Assembly (NCBI GenBank): GCA_036852015.1
Contig: JAANDG010000050.1
Span: forward strand, 62,001 to 126,000
Length of the DNA stretch: 64,000 nucleotides
Direction: 5' to 3'
DNA from: Pelodera strongyloides
Taxonomy: Eukaryota; Nematoda; Chromadorea; Rhabditida; Rhabditidae
Position numbers and translations under genes: made by a program. Shown here piece by piece: positions 46,621-58,312 of the stretch. The stretch's first letter is position 1. Each line of letters begins with the position of its first letter. The notes beneath the pieces were generated by a model. It was not told the origin of the DNA and did not search any database. It saw nothing but the letters and a program-made list of their open reading frames with translations.

Positions 46621-49600
46621 AGTTGTTTTTACCGCCCACTCGGTGGTGTCGAATGAGTGATCAGATTTAGTTAGAAAGAGAGTGTCAAGCTGTCAAGTGT
46701 CAAAGGTGAGCCAAAAAGCCGCGCTGAAAACTGGGCGGAAACGATACGGTGCGCTGTCGTATTCTCGATATTTCGCCACGATATTGATACTTTTCTATTA
46801 CGAAAAAGATTACTCCGTCAAAGTAAAATGAGTCAACGAGTGTCAAAGTAAATGAGTCAATGAGTGTTTAGGTCCCGCCGCATGGTGTCAAGTGTCAAAA
46901 GTGAGCCAGTAAATAGCCGTAGCCGCCCAGCAAACTGGGCAAAAACGATACGGCGCAATAGACAAGACCATACAGTGGAGGAATGGAGGAACGATGTATA
47001 TGCAAATGATATTAGCAGATTTACTTTGACACTCATTGCCGTATCAATCTTTTTCGTACTGGAAAAGTATCAATATCGTGGCGAAATATCGAGAATACGA
47101 CCTGCGCGCCATATCGTTTTCGCCCACGTTTGCAGCGCGGCTATTCACTGGGGAAACTCGGTCGGGGTGCCGCACCTGTACGGCACGGAAAAGGAGAGCG
47201 GCACCAGGTACGCACCAGCCAGGCTCTAGTTTTGGGAGTTTGGTGGAGGTCAGAAAAAGTGTGGGTGCGGCATAGGTGCGAAACTGGAGCCTGGGTGCGA
47301 CACAGGTGCCAAACTGGTGCCGATTTGGAGCCAAGTGCGTGTGTACATAAAGTACGCGATACTCAGGGAAGAGCGTAAAATCGGTCTACGCAGCGAATGT
47401 CCATTTTTCGGTGCCTCACTTTTCGTTTTTCTTTTAAATACTTAGTTTGTTTTGTTTAGTTTTTCTCAGAATTAAGTTGAATTTGCTCAGTGTTTATTAA
47501 AAAGTGTCTGGTACAGTAGACAAGCATCCGCATACGGTACAAAAATGCATCAGTGCATGCGAAAGCAAATAAGCGAAATTTGAGAAAATTTGATGTACAA
47601 ATTTAACAAAGCATAGGTTTTGCTATAATATTACATTTTCTCTTTGTTCTTATGCTCACTTTAGCGTTAGATAAAACAAAACACCATCCGAATTTGATGT
47701 ATTACCGTTTTTACTTTTTAGGTTCCTTCGTTCCTTGTGAACGAATTAATCGTTTTTTTCCGTATTTTGCCTTTAATCGTTTATTTATTTATTGTATAAC
47801 ACTAGTTCAATTCTAGATACCTATGCTGAGGGCAGAATCGCTGATGGATCCTTCACGGCTTTGTGGACGACTGTGAGTTTTTTTGTGAGGTTGCTTTTCA
47901 AAATTTCGCCGTTTTCTTTGTTTCAATTGTTTCTCATTTGCTGTTCGTTGCTGTCAAATGTAGGGCTTTACCGGCAACCTCATCGCCTGCCGCATACTTT
48001 TTCGCATAACATGTTTTTACCGCTTTCTAAGTGGGTAGTGTGACGTCCACATAGTTGCATATTCTATGTTACGAATGAATTCAACATCAGCTGCTTTTGT
48101 TTCACATTTTGCCTCCATATTTTAACTTGTATTTTAGCCCAAGGACTAAATGATTGACTGTTCAACAGCAGGATGGCTCGTTGGAATAGGAATTTGACGC
48201 TCGAAGGACAATAGCACGCTCGAATGGTAAAAGCGCTCTGATTTGCTGCTCTGTTTGATTACATATACAAGGTACATTTAGTTGCATTTGTTTTGTATTA
48301 TGCCAATAGGCTTTTATGGCATGTAGCATATTTGTGTTACGTTGTGGTGCTTCTAATTCTTGGTAATTTTATTCCGTAAGGATCTTGTAATTTTATTCCG
48401 TAAGAATTTGATAAATCCATGACGAGCAATATATTGGTACTGCAAATTTAACCATCCAACACTTTAGGTACGAGAATCATCCAAATCCGAAGACGCGATC
48501 GCTTCGACTTCTATTCGATTTCGAAAATGTGTAAGTTAATTATTTTTCCCTTTTCTGCTTTTTTGTGTGCGTGCGAAGCCAGCATTGGTTCTCACTGGCC
48601 ATTCGTTCCTTTACAATAACAAACACACTAAGGTACTGCAGGTGGTATGTCAAGTGTTTTATTTTTACCTTTTGTCCAAACAGTTACCCTTTATTTACAC
48701 TACTATTTCAGGCCCTCCATGGAATTCGGCATTCTGCGTCTCAGTACCGCAATTGTACTATTATTGGAAGAATATTGGCACTATTTTACTCAGGACCAAC
48801 GCCGGCGGAAGTCACTAAACTATAAGAGCTGTACTAGTGAAAACTAGAATCTTACAGCAAATTTTTGTTTATTCAAATGTAATAATTAAGCGTTCGAAAA
48901 CTAGTAATGGATTGTGGTTATGTTACCATTTTTATCTAATAGGGGATTGATAGCTTTACTTCTTGGTTGATAGCACAGAATTATGAATACACTGACTTTT
49001 TTTTTTACTTTAACTTTTACGTGTTAAGTTTTGCTAGTAACGTTCTGGTTGATCGGATGCATTTTAGTATTACATAAATAACCTAGACTATTTTGTTCGC
49101 AAGTTATAATAGTTTGCTAGTTTTCTAGGTGTTACTTTTTATTTAGTATCGTTATTATAGCTTAATAGTGCATTGTTTGCAAGTTTTTATTACACTATAT
49201 TTGCTTTTTTATTGCACTGAAGTAAAGTTTTTTTTTGTTGAAATACTGCGTTATTTGTCGATTATGGTGTTTTTGTGAGGTGTATAGGAGCAGGTAACCC
49301 ATGGACGAATATCCCCCAGTGTAGTTTGTAGTCTACCCTTTTTGGCTCTAGTTTGGCACCAGCTAGGCACCGCTGTCGCACCTACTGGCTCTAGTTTGGC
49401 ACCAGCTGGGCACCTATGTCGCACCTATTTCACGCCCGTTGTCTTATTTTGGCACCAGATACGCACCAGCCTGGCACCTGTACGGCACTCTTCGGGGGGT
49501 GCAGATCTAGTTTCGCACCCCACTTTTTTTGGAGCCGCACCCCACCCAAATCTGGTGCGGCACTGGAGCCGAGTTTCGCGTTGTTTACTGGCTCACTTTT

Positions 49601-49885
49601 GACGCTTGACACCATGCGGCGGGACCTAGACACTCATTGACTCATTTACTTTGACACTCATTGACTCATTTACTTTGACACTCATTGACGGAGTAATCTT
49701 TTTCGTACTGGAAAAGTGTCAATATCGCGGCGAAATATCGAGAATAAGACTGCGCACCGTATCGTTTCCGCCCAGTTTTCAGCGCGGCTTTTTGGCTCAC
49801 CTTTGACACTTGACAGCTTGACACTCTCTTTCTAACTAAATCCGATGACTCATTCGACACCACCGAGTAGGCGGTAAAAACAACT
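46621..49885. mobile_element. 3.27-kb element with ~295-bp inverted arms
   Basis: The left end AGTTGTTTTTACCGCC is the inverse of the right end GGCGGTAAAAACAACT. The arms (46621-46915 and about 49577-49885) match throughout, including GGTGTCGAATGAG, GAGTGTCAAGCTGTCAAG and CGCCGCATGGTGTCAAG. Inside are a shorter partial arm (46985-47145), halves of the GAAACTCGGTC element (47148 and 49465) and orphan exons. A 65-bp direct repeat (AATAGACAAGACCATACAGT...) lies both outside (46524) and inside (46957) the left arm, showing nested rearrangement. No transposase was recognised. Confidence 0.75.
48468..48847 (+). CDS. Two in-phase orphan exons inside the 3.27-kb element
   Basis: Exons 48468-48530 and 48712-48847 join in phase across GTAAGT...TTTCAG and end in TAG: YENHPNPKTRSLRLLFDFEN, then VPSMEFGILRLSTAIVLLLE, then EYWHYFTQDQRRRKS. 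A possible earlier exon is at 47813-47870 (TYAEGRIADGSFTALWTT), but no chain to it was found. I do not recognise the product. The C-terminal part is helix-like and basic. It could be a captured host gene fragment or the remains of an element-encoded gene. Confidence 0.4.
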
Positions 49886-50396
49886 ATGTTCTCTTTCTCT
49901 CTATTTTTACACGAGTGATTTATCAAAGGAGAATGAAGCGTTTCACTGACAATAAACAGGTGTTCGGGCCTCCGAGTTGAGCATATCACGTGCACACATT
50001 TGAATGACAAACAAACCGGAAACATATTTTATTTCGAAAAAAAAAGAGGAACGAACGACTGGCCGTCGATAAGCATACGGACACGGTACGGCCATAGTAG
50101 TAGCATAATCTCGCTACAAAGATTCTCGTAAAGCGAAGTTGATTAGTGTATTTCTTTTCCACCGAAGCTCGTTCGATGTACACAGCGAACGCGAAAAAAA
50201 TAAAAATATAACGGGATTTTGCTGTCTGGGGCTGGGGCCAGGATCTCAATTGTCTGGGATGGCCAGGTTAGTGTCCGGCTAAACTGTAGCTAATCGTCCG
50301 TTAGGCTTTGTGTGGACTTTTATTTCAGAAATCAATAGATCCACAAATCAAAAGTCGAAGTATCCAATGATATATGCCTTCAGACAGACTTGAGCA

Positions 50397-50625
50397 TAGG
50401 CGCGTTCGAGTTGGGAAAAGTTTGAAGTATTCCGGAAACGTTTAGTTCAAGTTGAACACCGGAAACGTAAATTTTACTTGCTGGAAAAGTGGAGGCACCG
50501 TATTAGCAACGCTTTGTTTTTCCGCTGTTTAGCCCCAACCGTCGGCACGTTTTTCCCACCATCTTGGACCAACTTTTTCCGGAATTCTTCAAACTTTTCC
50601 CATCTTAAATTCGCCATTTAGGATT
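50397..50625. mobile_element. AGGCGCGTTCG-type inverted repeat
   Basis: Left arm GCGCGTTCGAGTTGGGAAAA and right arm TTTTCCCATCTTAAATTCGC with inner CTTCAAACTTTTCCC/GGGAAAAGTTTGAAG match. More decayed than the copies in SNX13 and NOP56. Confidence 0.65.
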
Positions 50626-50849
50626 TCAACTATATTCTTCGTTGCGTGTTATATTTTCATTCTCTTTCACAGATCTCACATGAAGTGTCGCAAATTGTGG
50701 TGTAATTTCTTATTCGTCGGGCAATTAATCAGGGAGTTTACGGCATGAATGAGAGTCTCTGTTTTACTATAGCATTCAGACCGCGGTGATTGAAGTCAAC
50801 GTATTCATTTGATAGGGGATATTTCTAAAATAAAACCGCGAACATCACA

Positions 50850-51150
50850 GCCTTGCGATTCACACGTTTGCGATTCACACTTGCGAAAATGACAAATGTC
50901 TGTCCATCTTCGGGCCATTTTACATAAATGTCAAATGCCTACCGTAACCCATGCGAATCACGCAGTTGACTATTTGACATGGTCCTGCAGAAAACCAGTA
51001 CTATTTGAAAAAGACCCGTGCTATTTGAAATCCGTATTATATCCAAAATCGCTGCGGGACCGTGCCATTTACATTGATTCGAACATGGACATGCTCAGGC
51101 TTTTATCATTTTCCCAAGTGCGAATCGCATACATATGGAGAGGCCACAAT
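50850..51150. mobile_element. TGCGATTCGCAC family, copy 2
   Basis: TTTGCGATTCACACTTGCGA on the left and AAGTGCGAATCGCATACAT on the right, with the shared interior CCGTAACCCATGCGAATCAC and ATGGTCCTGCAG. It is followed near 51166 by TTGAAGCGATACACGGCCGG, which also follows the fragment at 57530. Confidence 0.75.
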
Positions 51151-51345
51151 GGGAGATTGCCCACAGTTGAAGCGATACACGGCCGGTATTGAAACGTATT
51201 TTGGCCAACGACATTCCTAGTGAACCGTCACCAAATAGGTACCTCATTTACTATGTAAACATGAAAAATACAATAATTGTTCTGCAAGTGTACATAAGAA
51301 TTTACTATGACCTAACACAAGTAACGGAAAAAAAATAAGTCTTAC

Positions 51346-51439
51346 TGTCAGGGCACTTTGCGGGATCTACCGGCCAGCCTTGCGAGATGACAACGGTAAA
51401 AAGGATAGAAATTAGAATATAATGCTTTGGAGTTTCCAT
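51346..51439 (-). CDS. Candidate first exon of a small secreted protein
   Basis: An ATG at 51439 opens 31 codons (METPKHYILISILFTVVISQ then GWPVDPAKCPD) ending at a GTAAG donor. The first 20 residues look like a signal peptide. I found no convincing next exon to the left, so the gene may be short, broken or spurious. Confidence 0.3.
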
Positions 51440-52370
51440 CCGGGAAAGGGTTTACATCTCTTTTCAGCCTTATTCTTTCATGTGCAGAACATTCATAATC
51501 CTGTCCTGATGCGAGAAACTGATAATAAAGAAACACTTCACATTTTGTAGTTTAGCAAACATGCGTTGATAACCGGAAGTTAAAGCAGGATGACATGTGG
51601 TTTTAAACTTGTCTGATAGGCAAAATTACTGTGAATGTCTCAATCAAAGAACGCTCACTGCATATATAATGGGACTAATACCACTATAACTTTTGAGTTT
51701 TAAAGCTATTATAACTATAGCGAAACACTTAATCTAAGAAAGAATAGGAACAGATAAGCAAGATATAAACAATAGAGTATGGTTGTTTGCTTCGAAGTAA
51801 TTTATTCATTTTTCTACGCCATTCAGAGATAAGAATTACTTTTCTTGTTTTCTTTCATTCAGAAAATGCAAAATGATATTTAGCCGGTGACTCGAAACCT
51901 AATTATAAGGTTTTTTCATTCACAGCGAGACAGCTTGTTCCAAACTACAATTAATCGTTGATTCACGGGTGCAAGTTAATTGCCCGAATTACTGCTCTTC
52001 ACTGAAAGACGATTAACCGAAAGTTAATTGCCCGACGCGGGTAATTGAGTGGGCGACAAATTACAAAGTGCGGGGGAAAAACTGCTAGATGTAAAATTAG
52101 TAGACATGATAAATTTTTTTGTCTTTTTTACTCAATTGGTGACTTTCCGTGATTAGCACTATCTCGTTTTTTTCTATTTGGCTCTTGCGATGAATTGGGT
52201 GCACCAATTTTTAGTTTATCTTATTAGTCTCATGAAACGTATCTTACTGGTAGTGCTGCTTCATATTCGCCTTTTCATCCGCTATACCAAACACGAAAAA
52301 TTAGCATAAGCATGAGACATGCAAATTTGACAAGACACGTGTGTTTAGACTATCCAGTCAGTTTAGTTCA
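51440..52370. other. AT-rich stretch without recognised features
   Basis: No exon, repeat arm or RNA gene recognised on either strand. Confidence 0.4.
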
Positions 52371-53161
52371 ATGGTCTACGTTGTGATGTGAGTACCCATA
52401 TTCACTTTTTACTTTACTACATAATATCTATGCCTGTAGTACTGTATTATGTTATAAGTTGTCTTACTCTTTCTTATCTTCTTTTTATTAAATCGTTGAT
52501 TTGTTGGGTGGCGCGCTACTGGTTTAAAATATTCGATATGTAATTTTCACTTTTTAGATCCTGTTCGAGGAGATACACGCGTCTGATCTACATGCTTGCC
52601 AGAGTACTGTAGTAGCAAATAAGGGACCTCAATTTCGTCGATATGTGGCATACACCGCACTACCAAGAACGTCACGAAATGTAAGTTCCCATTATCTGCA
52701 CATTTACATTAGTTTCACGCAAGTGCATAGCATACTGTATGCCATCTCCATTACTTGGCGCTCCTAGTTGAGTTCATGTCTCTGTTGTACTTGAATCTGT
52801 ACAAGTACGTTCACATTCACTTTAGCAATAATAAATGTTGTCCAGGTCCATGTGACTACAAGTTGATTACCATTTTGAAGAAAACTTTTCCGAGGACACG
52901 AGAAGACCACCGCGCGGTCACCAAATAGGCTGGATTATGGGTTATGTTTCCCATGCTACTTGTTTCTTGTTTTTGTACTGTATTTTGCTTTTTCAGTATG
53001 GCTGCGACCTTTAGCCAGGAGGCCCATGACGTCCTGCTCGTTCAACTTGTCCACAGTTACCACGTTACCAGGACGTTGTCGTTGAGTTCGACGTCGAGGA
53101 GTCCCACGAACAGCTCAAGGACTACGGACTCCACGGTGGGCTTGTCTCGAGTAGAACAATG

Positions 53162-53864
53162 TTAAAGGGAATATGTAGGCACTCAAAATGCGCAAAACAC
53201 ACGCAAAACTGGAGTTTCCACACCAGACGTGAATTTAAATAGGCGGCTGAATATGCAAAGTGAATATTCGAATTTGCATGTAAATATGTCTCTGAGTAAT
53301 GCAATTTCACGATATCTGTATGTATATTTGAAAAAAATTTCCATTGACCCCGTCGATGTATGGCATCGTCTCAAGTAACGCGTTTACTATGGAAAGGATG
53401 AACTTTGTGGTTTATTTTCTGCTAACTGGGGATCTTTGGACAACTTTTGTTATTGTTTCCTTAATGGGAAACATACATTCTATCAACACAGCTTAACTTC
53501 AAAAAGGGCTTACATATTCCCTTTAAAGGGAATATGTAGGCCCTTTTTGAAGTTAAGCTGTATTAATAGAATGCGTGTTCCCCATTAAGGAAACAATAAA
53601 AAAAGTTGTCTACAATTACCCACTTGAAAGAAAATGAATTAAAGTTCGCCTTTTCCATAGTAAACGCGTTAATCAGACCCGTGGCATAAATTTGGGTCTG
53701 ATGGAGCAAATTTCAACTTATATCGGCAAATAGCAAGATTCAAGATGCAGGGCATGCAAATTCGTATTTACATATTCAGTCTGCTATTTAAATTAACATC
53801 TGGTATGGAAACGCTAGTTTCGCGTTTTTTTGCTTCATTTTGAGTGCCTACATATTCCCTTTAA
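53162..53864. mobile_element. Head-to-head pair of TTAA-flanked elements
   Basis: TTAAAGGGAATATGTAGGC occurs at the left end and at the centre (53523), and its inverse at the centre and right end. The two units (53162-53526 and 53523-53864) are inverted copies that share a central TTAA. The left copy's arm runs into an exon-like island ending at about 53160. Confidence 0.85.
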
Positions 53865-54249
53865 CGATAATTGATAATACTCTTGTCTAATTGAACACAG
53901 TTGAACAGAATTTACTGTTGAGATGTACCATCAATACTTTTTCCCCCGTAGGCTCCTAGCCTCTTACGCAGCAACAATAATTTTTTTCCGGAATAATATT
54001 TCGTCAAAAGTGGCTTATTCATTTTTGCATGAGCTGAAGGGTTTACTCTTAATTCTTTTTCTTTCTATCCCGCCCCTAACACTACAGTATACTTGACGAC
54101 TTAAGATTTACAGTGCACCAGGCCCTGCTTAATTTTTTCCAAGTTTTCCTAAGCGTCCAGTGCTTCATTGATCAAAAAGGATAACTGTGGTATAATTCAC
54201 GTATTGTAATGAGTACCCTAAACCCCAATTGATCGGGCCTGCCTAACTC

Positions 54250-54478
54250 GTGAGTACCGCAGTGTGCGAGTACCGCAGTAGGCGAGTACCCCAGTGCGAG
54301 TACCGCACTGGGCGAGTACCCTAGTGCGTGAGTACCGCACTGCGCGAGTACCGCAATGTGTGAGTACCGCACTGCGCGAGTACCGCAGTAGGCGAGTACC
54401 CCATTGCGAGTATCGCAGTGGGCGAGTACCCTAGTGTGTGAGTACCGCAGTGCGCGAGTACCGCAGTGTGTGAGTTGG
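54250..54478. repeat. GCGAGTACCGCAGTG minisatellite
   Basis: About fifteen units of 14-17 bp, variants of GCGAGTACCGCAGTG, with occasional CCCCAGT or CCTAGT variants. Confidence 0.93.
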
Positions 54479-55475
54479 GCCGGCCTTGTACATTTTTTTA
54501 TTTTGAAGCACTTGGCTCTTGGGAAATCTTGCTTTTAGCTTTTGGAGGTTGGGATAAAAAAACTGTTAGCAATTACTTTAGTGGGAAGATGGGTCTTGAT
54601 TTCTTGGTTATGTAAATAAGTGTTACTAAAATTGATTGCATAAATTTGGGTTTAGGACAGACTTATTTTGCGTTTATCGTACTTCTGCGATTTTTTCTCC
54701 TCCCTGCCCTTTTTAGGTAACTTCGACGTATCTCTGGGAAAGGGACAACGAACAATACACGGACATGCCCGAAGGAGGACCGGTGATGCAGACTGTTGGA
54801 ATCTGCCCCGGACCTGGAACAAGGCCTACTTACTGGAGCTCTTGATCGGAATCTATGTCCAACAAATGATACAGCAACTATCATTACGAACTCGATATTG
54901 GAAGGTAAGCTCGCTTATGATGTTGTGTATCGAGTCAAGTTTATGTATCTTTCCCTCTCCTGGTCCTCGCACTCTCGGGCACACCAGAAGTAAAACTAAG
55001 CCTACGTCGTTAAATTCATCATTTAGTAAATCCGTACCATCATGCCTGTGGACCTGCAAGGAGGGAGGATCATGACAACGACAATGTCCAAGTACTTCAT
55101 CTCTTCATCATGTCCAGGAAACCTAGCTAGTCGATAACGTCGACGAACTTGTCGTCTTCAAGAATGCCATGAGAGAGCTCGCGCATGGCTGTGGGTTACT
55201 TCAAGTGATTATGTGATTATGTCTGAATTTCATTTCTCTGAACTCTCTCACTCTCTCTCTCTCTCTCTCTCACTTTCTCAACTCAGTTTACAACCGCGTT
55301 CCATCTAAACCATGTCTATTTCAGATCAGAAGTTGCCTACCCTTCGATTTCGATGGAAGGCTAAATTGACGGTAGTGAAACACTTTCCGTCCCCAGTCGA
55401 AGAACGTCAAGCAATTTGCCGTCTACTCAAGGTCTACTCTCGGATTTACCTCAACGGGACCCGCCATACTCCTTG

Positions 55476-57300
55476 AGCACTCTACCGTGCAAAAAAAAAC
55501 GCAGCATACTCTGGAATCGCCTTTTAATAAAAAGGTAATTTGAAATTTTCCATCTCGAATTCTCGCTCCGTTGTCCTGTGCTGAAAACACTGAGACAAGA
55601 GTTTAACGGGTAGTATTTTACAGTATTTTTGCCAGTATAAGTGTTTTGTTCTTTCAATCTTTCAACAGTGTAAGTGGAGTTTCAAAACACTCACTAACAG
55701 CTTTACGTTTGTATTAATCGTTCATAAATCCTTGAAACGTATGGGGCTGAGACCGGGCGGCTATTTTGTTCTATCACTAGCCACGTGCAGGCATCAAATT
55801 ACGGAAAACGCTATGCAAATTTAAATTAGATTAAAAAAAGTGAAAATTAGCCCATTCAGTTCATTTGTCTATACTTTATCGGTGTGATGCACTCTTTTCT
55901 TCTAATTGCATGACTTCTATGAGAATCTGCATAGCATGTTATATGTAAAATGTTAAATAACATTTATTCATCTAAGTTACTATTACTTCTCCTCTCTCTC
56001 CCACTCGGTGTATTTCTCATAACCATAACAGTTTTTGTGATTGAAGCTTATAAATCATTTAGGTCACCGCAAGGGAAACACGTGTCAATGGAGCGATGTC
56101 ACGTGTCAATGGAGCGATGTCACGTGTCAATGGAGCGATGTCACGTGTCAATGGAGCGATGTCACGTGTCAATGGAACAAACTGGAGGAGCTTGAGCACA
56201 GTCTCCGTTGATCAGATGCGCTGTCACCTACTTTGCCCGAACTCTAGGCCATTCGCCCAACAGGACATGTTATTGGCCCTCAAAGTATAGTGGCACTTGA
56301 CAGAAGAACCTCAGCCGCCTGGAAGCAAGGTAGTTTTAATGATGGCATTTATGATGTAAGTCTCTGTTTCATTTCTGTAGCACATACTTGACATACTCTC
56401 ACTCTCACGCTCTACAGTTATCTCAGTTCCTCTACACGTTTATTGACTTCTTTTTTTGTTCATTCTTTGAATTCATAACCTCATTCTCCATTTTTCTATT
56501 TCAGGTCGCAACGTCGGCAACTTTGAAGGATACTGGTACGATCAGGGACACGACTAACGGCCTGAAGACGTCCTAATAACTGGAACTCGTCGTCTACCCA
56601 GGTTTCAGCCTCTGACATCGTCGGATGTTTCATCAGGTTGGGCTTAGTTTAATGAATAAGTGGAAGAATTATATGGCAAACGACATGTGTCGTGACAACC
56701 TACTAGCCTCTCGATGCCTAACTTAACTTTAAACTAACTTTACCAATTTATCATTCAGGGTTTCGTCCTCTGGGCTCCAGTATGGCGGACCATGACTCTG
56801 GAGCTGGACTATGGTTCGTCGAGAAGTAGAGGAGCCGTCGACGGCTACTTCACCTAGCCTAAGTTCGTACACTCTTCTTGGACGGTTCGAGACTAAGTCT
56901 GAATGGAAGCAGACTTGCGTTTCTCGAAATGTTTGTGTGTCGCTTCTTTACCCCTCCTCAAATAATAAAGATTTACAGAGGAGGGGCTGGCTCAACATGT
57001 TGTGTGTACTATTGTGTTGCTTCTGATGGTGGTGTTTGTGTCTCCAACATTTTCGGAAGCCAATGTCTGGGAGCCTATGGAATTGTACTTTTCGACTCGC
57101 GCTTGGCTTTCTTATTCAAGTATGTCTGGCTCCACAGTTTTGTGTTCCTTGACCCCTCCTCAAAGAATACAGATTTACATGGTCCTGCAACGATCTTGAA
57201 TATAGTATGGATCTATTTCAAACAGCACGGGACTGATGCGGTTATGTTACAAATATCAAGGTTCTGGCGCACTTTCGTTGCACGACCATGGTAAGTGTGC
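55476..57300. other. Low-confidence region with a 21-bp tandem repeat
   Basis: A 21-bp unit (CACGTGTCAATGGAGCGATGT) is repeated nearly five times at about 56079-56178. Exon-like pieces follow a TTTCAG at 56505 (NVGNFEGYWYDQGHD, then a stop) and a TTCAGG at 56758 (GFVLWAPVWRTMTLELDYG). No complete gene can be built. These may continue the broken gene to the left. Confidence 0.35.
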
Positions 57301-57309
57301 GATTCGCAT

Positions 57310-57600
57310 GGGTTACGGTAGGCAGTTGCCAGCCTCAACGAAACTGAAGAGTTGCGCGCGGGGCAACAGTTTAGGGGTGACGAGCGCTTTCAAAAACGCA
57401 ACTTGCGCGCCGAACCAAGAAGAGTGTTTCCCGCAAAGGATCGGCACGCATTTGCGCCACATTTCTATTCGGCGCGCATTTTGTTTCCCGAAATGGTGCG
57501 GCGCGCAGCTCATCGGCTCTCAGTGCATAGTTGAAGCGATACATGACCGGTTTTGAAACGTACTTTGGCCAATGGCATTCCCATAGATGCTGCAAATTAA
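57310..57600. repeat. GC-rich inserted block
   Basis: CG-rich sequence (GTTGCGCGCGGGGCAAC, CGGCGCGCATTTTG, GTGCGGCGCGCAGC) within otherwise AT-rich DNA. It is followed by TTGAAGCGATACATGACCGG, the same string as near 51166. Composition suggests an inserted element. Confidence 0.45.
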
Positions 57601-57658
57601 CGGTCCGGCTAAAAATCGCAGTAATTTGCAAACATTCGTGGGAAACCAAAACCGGGGC

Positions 57659-57952
57659 CATAATGCCCTGTCCATGTTTGCGATTCGCACTTGCGAAAAT
57701 GATAAATGCCTGTCCATGTTCAGGCCATTTTACATGAATGTCAAATGCCTACCGTAACCCATGCGAATGACGCGTTTGACATAGTCCCGCAACGAAAGTG
57801 TATCAGATCCGTACTATTTGAAATAGATCAGTACTATTTTGAAATAGATCCATACTAGGCAAAATCGCTGCGGGACTTTGTCATTGACTCGAACATGGAC
57901 AGGCATTTGTCATTTTCGCAAGTGCGAATCGCATACTTGGACAGGGCATAAT
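57659..57952. mobile_element. TGCGATTCGCAC family, copy 3
   Basis: Best-preserved copy: left arm CATAATGCCCTGTCCATGTT with TGCGATTCGCACTTGCGAAA, right arm TTTCGCAAGTGCGAATCGCA and CAGGGCATAAT. About 294 bp. Confidence 0.85.
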
Positions 57953-58312
57953 CGGTTTTTTTTAAAGAATCGGGGTTCTCACTTTCCTGTCGACAGCTGT
58001 ACGCCCCCAAATCACGTTATCATACGACGTTAAACAAACATGAAAACAAATCCTCACTATCGAGTAGTCCTAAGCTATAAAAAGCACATCAGCTGATCCT
58101 TATTTGTGCGTGAATGACCCAACGAACAATGTACCAATTATTTATTCAACATGAGTATCGCCACAAAAATAACAATTATATCCAACAATTACCTACAAAA
58201 GAATGCTCTACAACAGTCAACAACGAGCAACAATAACAGATAGATCAGTTTTCGCAAAGCACAGAACACTGTCAATATTCAACATGTACAAATTAAGAAT
58301 CATCCAATGCAA
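57953..58312. other. 3' region of NOP56
   Basis: AT-rich sequence downstream of the NOP56 stop codon on the minus strand; probably its 3' UTR and terminator region. No other feature seen. Confidence 0.5.

Larger units (their letters stand above)
52559..55475 (+). pseudogene. Exon-like islands with conflicting frames
   Basis: Several segments have splice-like borders and protein-like composition but do not join. 52559-52681 reads ILFEEIHASDLHACQSTV... to a GTAAGT donor. 53065-53140 reads VVVEFDVEESHEQLKDYG. 54718-54904 is open in two frames: one reads RDNEQYTDMPEGGPVMQT then stops, while a shifted frame continues RNLCPTNDTATIITNSILE. That second frame joins in phase to 55326-55475 (LPTLRFRWKAKLTVV, ERQAICRLLK, ending TPstop). 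The last two pieces vaguely recall the end of an ML (MD-2/NPC2/GM2A-like) lipid-binding domain. The frame conflict suggests a pseudogene or a sequence error. Product not established. Confidence 0.3.

Noticed and set aside
54172..54372. Minus-strand open frame of about 66 codons in the minisatellite
   Set aside because: It is simple repetition of the 15-bp unit, without other support.
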